Positions 27,208 to 34,966 are shown, counted from the stretch's first letter. The stretch is 64,000 nt of DNA from an uncultured Siphonobacter sp. (GCA_913775095.1 CAJYIW010000019.1:248001-312000); one strand, 5' to 3'. Notes: generated by a model not told the origin, from the letters alone. A program made the numbers and translations.

Positions 27208-27804
27208 TTATGCCAGAGCCTGTTCAATCAGAGCTTTCCCTTTTTCGCTGTACGAGAGTTTCAGGGCTGCTTCATGGCCCGGCCCGGTCATTTTATGCCA
27301 GGTTTTCTGAAGAATGGGAATCATTTTTTCGTCACCCATTTTTTCAATGAGATCGTCATACTGGTAGGTCAGAAAGACCAGACAAAGGGCATTTTCGATG
27401 GTACTTACCTCCGGATCCGTTTTGATGCGTTGCTTCAGATTGATCGTCCGTACGCGTTCAATGGTGGCCTCATCATACCCTGCCTCCGCCAGTAGTTCAG
27501 CGGATTTTTCGGCGTGAAACCTGGCCAGATCGCTCCGCCATTTCAGGTAACCCACGCGTCCGTCCGGGTAATCAGAACGCGGAATAACCCATCGGCCAAT
27601 GTGCTGACAGCGAGACGCCAATAACAGGGGTTCACTAGCCTGAGGCTCAAGCCGGATTACCCATTCGTAGAGTTTATGAGCGTAAAACAGCTCCGCCGGA
27701 ATGACCTCACCTTCGTGCGTGACGGTGTCCGGTGACTGAGCATTGTAAGCATCAAAAAGAGCAAAAGCTTTCTTTAATTTTTCGGACATAGGTAGATCTG
27801 TCAT
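27208..27804 (-). CDS. DUF4202 domain-containing protein
   Basis: The 198-residue protein contains the DUF4202 pattern: LFYAHKLYEWVIRLEPQASE, LLASRCQHIGRWVIPRSDYP, GYLKWRSDLARFHAEKSAEL and LVFLTYQYDDLIEKM. Conserved His and Asp in the HIGRW and FHAEK segments resemble an HD-type metal site, but activity is not established for this family. The start could also be ATG 27789 (MSEKLKK). It is divergent from the DUF4198 operon. Confidence 0.85.
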   Translation of the reverse strand: MTDLPMSEKLKKAFALFDAYNAQSPDTVTHEGEVIPAELFYAHKLYEWVIRLEPQASEPLLLASRCQHIGRWVIPRSDYPDGRVGYLKWRSDLARFHAEKSAELLAEAGYDEATIERVRTINLKQRIKTDPEVSTIENALCLVFLTYQYDDLIEKMGDEKMIPILQKTWHKMTGPGHEAALKLSYSEKGKALIEQALA

Positions 27805-27878
27805 ATCCAAATGTAAAAAGGATTACCGAGGGATCGCTCGGTAAAGGAGACAGAAATATTAAATGACACTATATTTAA

Positions 27879-27903
27879 TTAGTCTAAATAATATTTATAT
27901 TTG
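27879..27903 (+). promoter_or_regulatory. Promoter with inverted repeat for the DUF4198-TonB unit
   Basis: TATATTTG at 27896-27903 is a textbook Bacteroidota -7 box. The odd-centred palindrome TTAGTCTAA (27879-27887) lies in the spacer just upstream, a position where a repressor would block sigma contact. The site is inferred. Confidence 0.6.
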
Positions 27904-27908
27904 CACTT

Positions 27909-27950
27909 ATGAAGCCAGTCGGTAGTGGGAATGTCAGGACTGCCTGCTAA
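27909..27950 (+). CDS. Possible 13-residue leader peptide
   Basis: ATG at 27909 opens a frame encoding MKPVGSGNVRTAC and a TAA. It begins about 5 bp after the -7 box and so at or near the predicted transcript start, at the head of a roughly 155-nt leader. Translation is not proven; the leader can also form a G-T tolerant hairpin from GGTAGT to ACTGCC that overlaps it. Confidence 0.25.
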   Translation: MKPVGSGNVRTAC

Positions 27951-28063
27951 ATCCTTTCCGGCAGAGATCAGCGTCTCAAGGGTGGGAATCGATGATCCGA
28001 ATAAACTATAAGTCCATTCTAAACCTTTATCAAACCAATTTCCCATTAGTAAACACGTACCTC

Positions 28064-28771
28064 ATGAAGTTAAAAGCCGCAGTACTTTCTCTCATGCTGA
28101 TGCTCTCGGCCAGCCGCTTATTTGCTCACGCTCTATGGATTGAAACCAGCCCCGTAGGTAAAAAAGGACAAAAGCAGACGGTTAAAATTATCTATTCGGA
28201 ACCCGGAGAAACGCCCGAAAAACTGGCAGACTGGTATTCGGACGTGAAAGAATTTTCGCTCTGGCTGATCGGTCCTGACCAGAAAAAAATGCAGTTACCC
28301 CTGAAACCCGGTGAAGATCACTACACGGCTGAGTTCACGCCCGGGCAGGATGGGGTATATACGCTGGCCGTCGGTCATACGGCGAAAGAGTTAGGCGGGG
28401 CTACCAAGTACCAGTTTAATTCCACGGCGGTAGTAAGGGTTGGTAAAACGACAGCACCTTCCGCTACGCCCAATGAACTGAACGTTTCGCTGGAGTCGGG
28501 TCAAGCGTACAAAGTAGGTCAGCCCATTCATCTGAAAGGTCTTTTCAAGGAGAAAGCTTCGGACCAACTGCACGTATCGGTTTTCTCACCCAGTGGCTGG
28601 AATCGCGAAGTAATCACCAATGCCTCCGGTGAAGCTGAATTTACCCCACTCTGGCCCGGAACGTATCGGGTAGAAGCTTCCAAATCTGAAAAAGAAGAAG
28701 GACAGCACCAGGGAAAAGAGTACAAATCGGTATGGCGTTGTGCTACGCTGACGTTTGAAGTAACGAGGTAA
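28064..28771 (+). CDS. Periplasmic DUF4198 protein (NikM/metal-uptake associated family)
   Basis: ATG 28064 starts a clear signal peptide (LKAAVLSLMLMLSASRLFAH), cleaved before HALWIETSP. The family signature is the His just after the cleavage site, as in DUF4198/NikM-like proteins linked to nickel or cobalt uptake. The rest is a pair of beta-sandwich domains (KIIYSEPGETPEKLADWYSD; then LSGFKEKASDQLHVSVFSP-like segment; WPGTYRVEASKSEKEEGQ). It is followed by a TonB-dependent receptor 116 bp downstream, on the same strand, and by a Fur-like gene; a metal-uptake role is inferred from this order. Confidence 0.85.
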   Translation: MKLKAAVLSLMLMLSASRLFAHALWIETSPVGKKGQKQTVKIIYSEPGETPEKLADWYSDVKEFSLWLIGPDQKKMQLPLKPGEDHYTAEFTPGQDGVYTLAVGHTAKELGGATKYQFNSTAVVRVGKTTAPSATPNELNVSLESGQAYKVGQPIHLKGLFKEKASDQLHVSVFSPSGWNREVITNASGEAEFTPLWPGTYRVEASKSEKEEGQHQGKEYKSVWRCATLTFEVTR

Positions 28772-28887
28772 CGAATTGCCGTTCCCGGAGGTAAGTCTTC
28801 CGGGAGCGTATTCCCTTCCTCCTGTTGGAAAACCTTGCCCACTGCCTCTTCAGCCGCTTTTGTATGAATTGTTATGACCTGAAAGGA

Positions 28888-31341
28888 ATGTCCTTCATCC
28901 CTGTACATTGGAAAAAAAATCTCTGGAGTGTCTTCTTAAGTATGCTGAGCGTTAGCGTTTACGCCCAGACGGAAGTGAGAGGGTCGCTGACCGAAGCTTC
29001 CGGTAAACCCGTAGAATTTGCCACCGTTGCCCTGTATACAGCCGCAGATTCTACGCTGGTGAAAGGAACCGTTTCCGATTCCCTCGGTCGTTTTGTGTTT
29101 CAGCGGGTAGCCTTGGGTGAGTATTACGTGGAAGCCAGCTTTGTAGGATACCGCCCGCAGCGAAGCCAACGCTTTACCTTAAGCTTACCGCATTCCCGCC
29201 ATGAACTGGCTCCGCTGATGCTGGTCTCCACCGAACAATTCCTGAAAACGCTGACGGTAACGGCCAAAAAACCGCTCGTTGAACAGCGTATAGATCGTAC
29301 CGTTATGAATATTGAAAACAGTATTCTCTCGGAAGGAAACACTGCACTGGAGGTATTAGAAAAAGCTCCCGGTGTGACGGTTGATGATGACGGAAACATT
29401 ACCCTGAAAGGAAAGCAGGGGGCCACCATCATGATCAATGGAAAACTTACGTATCTGTCTCAGAAAGAATTAGCTACTCTTTTGCGGGGGACGTCTTCGA
29501 GTTCACTAGCCAAAATTGAGATCATTACCAACCCATCGGCGAAATACGATGCGGCGGGTAACTCGGGGATTATTAATATCCAGTTGAAGAAAAACGAAAG
29601 GGTGGGTTTCAACGGAAACGTCTATGTCAATGCCGCTCGCAGCCGGAAAAATCGTTACGGAGCTGGCCTGAACCTGAATTACCGCAGTGCCCGGTTGAAT
29701 GTATTTGGCAGTTACGATCAGGCATACCGGGGAGAGAAGGAGTTACTGTCCTATACCCGCCGTTTTCGTGATCCTGGCGAAGTGAGTCCCAGCCGGATCT
29801 CGTATCAGAACACCGTTACCGATGAACCTTTACACACCCATAACTTCAAAGCCGGAATTGATTATGTTCTGAATCCGCAAAACACCCTTGGCCTGGTGGT
29901 CAAAGGGAACCTGGGAACGTACGCTAATAACGGCAACACCAGTAACCTTTTGCAGAGCATCAGCAGCCAAACCATTTCGGACGCCCGCAGTACGAATACA
30001 GATGATAGTCGCTGGTCAAACATTTCTTACAACCTGAATTATACCCGCCGGTTCAGGAAAGAAGGTCAGGAATTCACGACCGATCTGGATTATTCAGGCA
30101 ACGGGTTTCAGTCCCATCAGTTACTGGATACGCGTTACCTCAATGAAGCCGGTGCGTTTACGGGCCGCCGTTCGACCCGTCGCGGGGACATTCCTTCTTC
30201 GACGTACGTGTACGTAGGGAAAGCCGATTATACGCATCCGCTGAGCGACAAAGCCAAACTGGAAACGGGCTGGAAAAGCAGCTACGTTACGGTTGATAAT
30301 GAAGTGAAATACGATACCATTGCCGGAGCTAACTGGGTAAAAAATCTTTCGGCCTCGAACCATTTCATGTATCAGGAGACGATTCACGCGGGTTACCTGA
30401 ACTTCAATCGGGAGTTTGGAAAATTCAGCTTACAGGCGGGCTTACGCGGGGAGTACACCCACACGCTAGGACAGCAGATTACTTCGGATTCGACGGTAGA
30501 GCGAAAGTATTTTCAGCTGTTTCCCAGCGTGTTCCTGAGTCAGACCTTAAGTGAGAAACACCGGCTTCAGTTTTCCTACAGCCGACGCATCGAACGTCCT
30601 GACTATGAGGATTTAAATCCCTTCCGTTTCTTTCGGGATCCTTTTCTGTACTACGAGGGAAATCCCTTCCTGAAACCGCAGTTAACGCACTCGCTGGAGG
30701 TAGGGCATACGTTCCGAAACTTCCTGACCACTACGATTAACTATAGTTATACGTCGGACGTCATTAACTGGATGATGGGCCAGATTGATTCCACCAATAC
30801 GACTTTCCAGGGACCTCAAAACCTGAGAAGTCTGATGAATTACGGAATCAGTTTCTCGGCTTCCCAAAACCCAATGCCCTGGTGGACAACGAATAATTTC
30901 TTCAACGTCTTCCGGAACGAATACAAGGGTGATCAGAAAGGTGGTGATCTTACTAATAGCATCACCAGCTTCACGGTCAATTCCCAGAATTCCATCCAGC
31001 TGGGGAACGGAACGTCGATGGAAGTAAGCGGCGTATATAATTCCAGGTCAGTTTACGGAGTCTTCCGCACCCGGGCGTATGGCATGATCTCTGCGGGCAT
31101 TCAGAAGCAGGTATTTAACAGCCAGGGAACCCTGAAGCTGATGGCTAATGATATTTTTCAGGGGCGTAAGCGGGTGCAGACGGCCCGTTACGAGAACCTG
31201 GATCTGAATACCAATATTCGTTTTGATAGCCGGGTGATCACGCTGTCGTTCAGTTATCGCCTGGGCAATCAGAATGTAAAGATGGGCTCAACCCGGAAGA
31301 GTGGAGCCGACGATGTACAGAATCGGGTGAAGGGCCAATAG
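28888..31341 (+). CDS. TonB-dependent outer-membrane receptor with CarboxypepD regulatory domain
   Basis: ATG 28888 begins a signal peptide ending VYAQ. Then comes a carboxypeptidase-regulatory-like fold (VRGSLTEASGKPVEFATVAL), a Plug domain (ALEVLEKAPGVTVDDDGNIT and MINGKLTYLS) and a long beta-barrel (OMP_b-brl_3 type) with aromatic strand ends. The protein has no TonB-box I can assign. It probably imports a metal complex across the outer membrane; DUF4198 upstream and the Fur-like gene 22 bp downstream support metal handling. ATG 28864 is an alternative start. Confidence 0.9.
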   Translation: MSFIPVHWKKNLWSVFLSMLSVSVYAQTEVRGSLTEASGKPVEFATVALYTAADSTLVKGTVSDSLGRFVFQRVALGEYYVEASFVGYRPQRSQRFTLSLPHSRHELAPLMLVSTEQFLKTLTVTAKKPLVEQRIDRTVMNIENSILSEGNTALEVLEKAPGVTVDDDGNITLKGKQGATIMINGKLTYLSQKELATLLRGTSSSSLAKIEIITNPSAKYDAAGNSGIINIQLKKNERVGFNGNVYVNAARSRKNRYGAGLNLNYRSARLNVFGSYDQAYRGEKELLSYTRRFRDPGEVSPSRISYQNTVTDEPLHTHNFKAGIDYVLNPQNTLGLVVKGNLGTYANNGNTSNLLQSISSQTISDARSTNTDDSRWSNISYNLNYTRRFRKEGQEFTTDLDYSGNGFQSHQLLDTRYLNEAGAFTGRRSTRRGDIPSSTYVYVGKADYTHPLSDKAKLETGWKSSYVTVDNEVKYDTIAGANWVKNLSASNHFMYQETIHAGYLNFNREFGKFSLQAGLRGEYTHTLGQQITSDSTVERKYFQLFPSVFLSQTLSEKHRLQFSYSRRIERPDYEDLNPFRFFRDPFLYYEGNPFLKPQLTHSLEVGHTFRNFLTTTINYSYTSDVINWMMGQIDSTNTTFQGPQNLRSLMNYGISFSASQNPMPWWTTNNFFNVFRNEYKGDQKGGDLTNSITSFTVNSQNSIQLGNGTSMEVSGVYNSRSVYGVFRTRAYGMISAGIQKQVFNSQGTLKLMANDIFQGRKRVQTARYENLDLNTNIRFDSRVITLSFSYRLGNQNVKMGSTRKSGADDVQNRVKGQ

Positions 31342-31363
31342 CTCAGCCAAACCTTACAATTGC

Positions 31364-31621
31364 ATGAACATTATTGATCGAATCAATGCGTATTGTTTCA
31401 GCCACGGCGTTCGATACTCAGACAAACGAAATCAGGTCGCTTTAGTCTTGGAACGAACGCAGCGGGCCATGGATGCCGAGCAGATTTGGCTTCATATGAA
31501 AGAAGAACAGTTTACGATGAGTATTGGAGCGGTTTACCTTTCGTTGAACTGGCTGGTAGAGGCCGGATTCATTGAGAAAAAGCTGATGGAAGACCGGAAA
31601 GCCGTCTTTGCGGTCTTATAA
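31364..31621 (+). CDS. Fur-like winged-helix protein lacking the C-terminal metal-binding domain
   Basis: The 85-residue protein matches only the DNA-binding half of Fur/Zur/PerR: HGVRYSDKRNQVALVLERTQ (helix 1-2), MDAEQIWLHMKEEQFTMSIG (helices 2-3) and AVYLSLNWLVEAGFIEKKL (recognition helix and wing; TVYRTL in Fur becomes AVYLSL). The usual dimerisation domain with HxH and CxxC is missing; the stop at 31619 is followed directly by the terminator of the minus-strand small RNA. It starts 22 bp after the TonB receptor. It may be a natural mini-regulator or a truncated Fur; loss of metal sensing is expected either way. Confidence 0.7.
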   Translation: MNIIDRINAYCFSHGVRYSDKRNQVALVLERTQRAMDAEQIWLHMKEEQFTMSIGAVYLSLNWLVEAGFIEKKLMEDRKAVFAVL

Positions 31622-31704
31622 AAAAAGCCCCCATGAATCACGGGAGCTTTTAAAATCCAAACAGGCAATCCTGTGCAAAGATTATCTGTTCAACCTTCAA
31701 CCTA
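31621..31704 (-). ncRNA. Candidate small RNA A
   Basis: On the minus strand a full promoter (TTG at 31738-31740, 18-bp spacer, TATATTTG at 31712-31719) is followed by about 84 nt without an open frame, ending in AAAAGCUCCC-GUGAUUCAU-GGGGGCUUUU and a U tract. The body contains AUAGGUUGAAGGUUGAACAG, matched in candidate small RNA B at 33.9 kb. The terminator loop is identical to that of B while the stem differs with pairing kept. Confidence 0.6.
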
Positions 31705-31711
31705 TCTGTTA

Positions 31712-31773
31712 CAAATATAGCATGACGTATAGACTTACAAAAGAGATTTCTATGAACTGTAAACTTCGTACGT
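31712..31773 (-). promoter_or_regulatory. Promoter of small RNA A with conserved upstream element
   Basis: TATATTTG (31712-31719), TTG (31738-31740) and a 27-bp element at 31747-31773 containing ACAGTTCATAGAAA on the minus strand. The same element lies at the same distance from the -7 box of small RNA B. Confidence 0.6.
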
Positions 31774-32080
31774 CCAATGGCTCATTCGATCGGTTTTTTA
31801 GAATTTAGCGGTAAAAATTTTCATATTCCGCTATTAATAGGTATTATTTATAGGAATATCAGTAAATTCTATCGGCTTTGCTGAGCCCGTTTTTGTACAT
31901 CAGTACCCCTAAGCAGGATCAGTTAACAGGAAGCTAACCGTTACCCTTTTTCAGGGATGGAAAACCAGTGCGTCCCCTGAATTGGGGATTGATCAGGGAA
32001 GGTTTTTGAAAGACTTTTGTGAACCGAATGCAGCCGGGAAAACCAATGACTTATTCACCAATCTATGATCAGCCTTTACT
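31774..32080. other. Gene-free AT-rich region
   Basis: This stretch separates the small RNA A promoter from the lipoprotein gene. It is AT-rich, and I see no coding frame and no hairpin. The lipoprotein promoter must lie in it. Confidence 0.4.
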
Positions 32081-32344
32081 ATGAAAAAGCTCTTGAGTGC
32101 AGGAGTAGTACTGGGATTACTTTTAACCGGATGCTCAAAAAAAGAAAGTATCATCGCGAACAATTGTGACAACGAAGCCCGGAAAGTGTCAAACGCGGCC
32201 AATGCCTACGTCGCCAGTCCCACCAAGGCTAATTGTGAGGCTTACAAAAAGACCATCAATGATGCCCTGAAGAATTGCCCGAACTACTACAGCGGCCTTA
32301 GCAGACAGACTCTGGAAGATTTTAATAATACCGTTTGTAATTAA
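32081..32344 (+). CDS. Small lipoprotein
   Basis: The 87-residue protein has a lipoprotein signal (KKLLSAGVVLGLLLTGC, lipobox LTGC), so the mature form is about 70 residues, anchored by Cys. The rest has four further cysteines (NNCDNEARK, NCEAYKK, NCPNYYSG, VCN) and is helical. I do not recognise the family. It lies between the two candidate small RNAs and upstream of the COG0523 gene, with a terminator between. Confidence 0.75.
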   Translation: MKKLLSAGVVLGLLLTGCSKKESIIANNCDNEARKVSNAANAYVASPTKANCEAYKKTINDALKNCPNYYSGLSRQTLEDFNNTVCN

Positions 32345-32362
32345 ATAGAAGTAGATAGGGGT

Positions 32363-32397
32363 AAAGTCGGCGTTCCTTTCGGATCACCGACTTTTTT
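32363..32397 (+). terminator. Intrinsic terminator of the lipoprotein gene
   Basis: AAAGTCGG and CCGACTTTTTT pair around a 16-nt loop. Confidence 0.8.
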
Positions 32398-32528
32398 ATT
32401 TTCATTTAAAGGATCTCGCTCGCTGTTTCAAAACAGACTTTCCGGGAACAGGTGCAACCGTTCCCAATGCGACTGAGAAGCGGAGGATCGAAGAAAGGAA
32501 AAGAAATCAAAACGCTATATTTTCTAAT

Positions 32529-32575
32529 TAATGCAACAATGTTGCATTATGGATTATATTTGCAACATTGTTGCA
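32529..32575 (+). promoter_or_regulatory. Promoter with two Fur/Zur-type palindromes
   Basis: TGCAACAATGTTGCA (32532-32546, within a 21-bp symmetric region) and TGCAACATTGTTGCA (32561-32575) are two 7-1-7 inverted repeats with centres 29 bp apart. The -7 box TATATTTG (32555-32562) lies between them and overlaps the second. This layout lets a Fur-family dimer pair block the promoter. Confidence 0.8.
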
Positions 32576-32605
32576 TTTAATAATCGAGTAAAACGTTTTG
32601 ATCCG

Positions 32606-33811
32606 ATGAAAAAACTTCCCGTGACGGTGCTTAGTGGCTTTTTGGGAGCCGGTAAAACCAGTTTGCTGAATTACATCCTTCACCATAAACACGGCCTGAA
32701 GGTAGCGGTGATCGTTAATGACATGAGTGAAGTGAACGTCGATGCTCAGACGGTAGCTTCCCAGAACGTACTTTCCCGAACCGAAGAGAAGCTGGTAGAA
32801 ATGTCCAACGGCTGCATTTGCTGTACGCTTCGCGAGGATCTGATGATTGAAGTCGAGAAACTGGCCCGCGACGGGCGTTTTGATTACCTCCTCATTGAAT
32901 CGACGGGTATATCAGAGCCCTTACCCGTAGCTCAAACCTTCAGTTATGTCGATGAGCAGATGGGGATTGATTTGTCGAAGTACAGTCAGCTGGACACGCT
33001 GGTAACGGTGGTGGATGCCTTCAATTTTGCCCGGGATTTTGGTTCTATTGATACCGTTCGCAGCCGAAGACTGAATCGGGAAGACCCGGCCGATACGCGA
33101 ACGATTGTCAATCTGTTAACCGATCAGATTGAATTTGCCAATGTGATTGTGCTCAATAAAACTGATTTGGTAACGCCCGAGCGGCTGGGTGAATTAAAAG
33201 CGATCCTGAACAAACTCAATCCTCAGGCCCGGCTCGTTGAATCGAGCTTCGGTCAGGTGGAACCTCAGCACATCCTTCATACGGGCCTGTTTAATTTCGA
33301 AGAATCAGCGGAATCTGAAAACTGGATTGCCGAACTCGAAAAGGGTCATCACACGCCCGAAACGGAAGAGTACGGCATTAGCTCCTTTGTTTTCAGGGAT
33401 TCGAGACCGCTGCATCCCCAGCGATTCTGGGATTATATTTCCGAGGAATGGCCTGCGGGAGTGATCCGCTCGAAAGGATTATTCTGGCTGGCCTCGCGAC
33501 CGTCTAAAGCCCTGAGCTGGGGACAGGCGGGAGGATCGCTTCGGGCGGAACCCGCCGGAACTTGGTGGGCGGCCATTCCCGAGAAAGAGCGATTGTATTA
33601 CCCGGCTTACCTGGAAAACGAGTTACGCATCCGTCAACGCTGGCACCCGGAGTTTGGGGATCGGATGAATGAATTAGTGATTATCGGACAGGACTTACTC
33701 AAACAGCAAATCCTGCGGGAACTGGAAACCTGTCTTTGCACGGCAACGGAGATTCGTCAGATGGCATCCGGGATGAACTTCCGGGATCCTTTTCCAAAAT
33801 GGGAAGAGTAA
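32606..33811 (+). CDS. COG0523 (CobW/ZigA-type) GTP-binding metal chaperone
   Basis: The 401-residue protein has Walker A VLSGFLGAGKTSLLNYIL, the metal site SNGCICCTLREDL (CxCC), the switch ESTGISEPLPV, and the NKxD-type IVLNKTDLV. A C-terminal CobW_C domain follows. COG0523 proteins bind GTP and deliver Zn or other metals to client enzymes. ATG 32606 was chosen as the start; the earlier frame opening at 32531 lies inside the operator. Two palindromes of Fur/Zur type at the promoter (32529-32575) suggest induction on zinc shortage, the usual setting for ZigA-type members. Zinc is the inference; nickel or cobalt cannot be excluded. Confidence 0.9.
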   Translation: MKKLPVTVLSGFLGAGKTSLLNYILHHKHGLKVAVIVNDMSEVNVDAQTVASQNVLSRTEEKLVEMSNGCICCTLREDLMIEVEKLARDGRFDYLLIESTGISEPLPVAQTFSYVDEQMGIDLSKYSQLDTLVTVVDAFNFARDFGSIDTVRSRRLNREDPADTRTIVNLLTDQIEFANVIVLNKTDLVTPERLGELKAILNKLNPQARLVESSFGQVEPQHILHTGLFNFEESAESENWIAELEKGHHTPETEEYGISSFVFRDSRPLHPQRFWDYISEEWPAGVIRSKGLFWLASRPSKALSWGQAGGSLRAEPAGTWWAAIPEKERLYYPAYLENELRIRQRWHPEFGDRMNELVIIGQDLLKQQILRELETCLCTATEIRQMASGMNFRDPFPKWEE

Positions 33812-33909
33812 AATAGAAACTTTCTAAGAATAGGGCAGTCTGGGCCTTATAACGCCAAAACCGATGAATATTTGGTTTGAAGAGAAGTTAGGTGCGTAGG
33901 CAGGAACAT

Positions 33910-33978
33910 AAAAAACTCCTTCATGAATCACGAAGGAGTTTCCTGCTTAACCTCTAAACCTATGTGTCTAAACCGTTT
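33910..33978 (-). ncRNA. Candidate small RNA B
   Basis: On the minus strand TACTTTTG (33986-33993) is a perfect TAnnTTTG box. The transcript of about 69 nt has AUAGGUUUAGAGGUUAAGCA in its body and ends in AAACUCCUUC-GUGAUUCAU-GAAGGAGUUU and a U tract. The 9-nt loop equals that of small RNA A, the stems differ by paired changes, and the AGGUU-rich body is shared. No open reading frame is present. Confidence 0.6.
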
Positions 33979-33985
33979 GATGATT

Positions 33986-34047
33986 CAAAAGTACACCAGA
34001 GCCCTGACATGGAGTTAGCTTTTCTATGAACTGTTAACTTTATACGT
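33986..34047 (-). promoter_or_regulatory. Promoter of small RNA B with conserved upstream element
   Basis: TACTTTTG at 33986-33993 and a 27-bp element at 34021-34047 containing ACAGTTCATAGAAA on the minus strand. It is exactly 27 bp upstream of the -7 box, as in small RNA A. No TTG -33 box is seen here. Confidence 0.6.
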
Positions 34048-34133
34048 TAGTTGGTAGGATTTAACCATTAAATGAAATAATCACTTTTATATTCATTTGA
34101 TTATAGGTTTAGAAAGGTGATAAGTTATTAAAA

Positions 34134-34301
34134 ATGAAAAGGTTAGTAAATGCCGACCCGAACTGCGTTCCGACGGTTACCCCCCCAGAGAGAAGCTTAG
34201 TAATTCCGATGGTCAGGAATGCTGGGAAGGCAGGGAAGAGAAGAGGCGTGGAAGGTGATCCATCAAAGTCGGAAGAACCGAAAGAAGACGAATCTTCCTG
34301 A
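34134..34301 (+). CDS. Possible 55-residue protein
   Basis: ATG 34134 opens a frame of 55 codons ending at TGA 34299. It starts MKRLVNADPNCVPTV and continues through a Lys/Arg-rich middle (NAGKAGKRRGVEG) to a very acidic end (EEPKEDESS). AAAGGTG lies about 15 bp upstream. Codon use is not tested and no family is recognised; the base composition differs from the AT-rich flanks, which is the main reason to report it. Confidence 0.35.
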   Translation: MKRLVNADPNCVPTVTPPERSLVIPMVRNAGKAGKRRGVEGDPSKSEEPKEDESS

Positions 34302-34446
34302 GGGATCTTCAGCTGACTGGACAGGGATCGCTTCGTAATACTAGCGAAAAAAAGGCCTGGCCAAATAAAGACGAACTACGCACGGAGCACGGGAATCGAA
34401 AAAGAACCTGTTAAATTGTATTATTGATGGATAGTGCTGAAAAGCA

Positions 34447-34483
34447 AAAGAGGTCCGAATGCCTGACATTCGGACCTCTTTTC
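34447..34483. terminator. Perfect 16-bp terminator
   Basis: AAAAGAGGTCCGAATG and CATTCGGACCTCTTTT pair around CCTGA. It closes the cold-shock gene on the minus strand. Confidence 0.9.
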
Positions 34484-34500
34484 TACTACTGGTAATGGTA

Positions 34501-34692
34501 TTAGATCACCTGTACGTTGATGGCGTTCAGTCCTTTTTTACCCATTGTTACTTCATAAGTAACAACGTCGTTTTCACGAACCTGATCACGCAGACCAGTT
34601 GTATGTACGAAAACGTCTTCACCTCCATCTTTAGGAGTAATGAAACCAAATCCCTTGGTTTCATTGAAAAACTTAATGGTTCCTTCTTGCAT
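34501..34692 (-). CDS. Cold-shock protein, CspA family
   Basis: The 63-residue protein is a single cold-shock domain: GTIKFFNETKGFGFITPKDG (RNP1), EDVFVHTTGL (RNP2), and the terminal strand GLNAINVQVI. It binds single-stranded RNA or DNA as a chaperone. The long gene-free leader region (34693-34966) shared with the divergent cold-shock-domain gene fits the thermosensor leaders of cold-shock mRNAs, though I could not fold it. Confidence 0.95.
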   Translation of the reverse strand: MQEGTIKFFNETKGFGFITPKDGGEDVFVHTTGLRDQVRENDVVTYEVTMGKKGLNAINVQVI

Positions 34693-34824
34693 TGTATATT
34701 ATTGAAACGTGAAGTTACGTCTACAAATCGGTAAATTCACCTTAGTGATGGTTTTAATTTGAAAATTATCTTCCGTAAGACTTATGCTTTTAAGTAATTT
34801 GTAGGAACTATCATAAAAAAACTG

Positions 34825-34832
34825 TAGTTTTG
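34825..34832 (+). promoter_or_regulatory. TAnnTTTG promoter of the cold-shock-domain gene
   Basis: TAGTTTTG is a perfect -7 box and predicts a leader of about 125 nt. A short inverted repeat ACTACATTTAGTAGT follows it. Confidence 0.55.
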
Positions 34833-34966
34833 TTTATACTACATTTAGTAGTGCACCCCCTTAGATCTTCATTTTAGGCTATTTTTCTCTTCCGCATCAG
34901 CCTTTTATTACGTGTGTCAACAGTCGGTGCTTTAATATTCCATCATCTCAATTTAAATTCATATTA

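Noticed and set aside
34459-34734. Plus-strand 91-residue frame
   Set aside because: It is antisense to the cold-shock gene.
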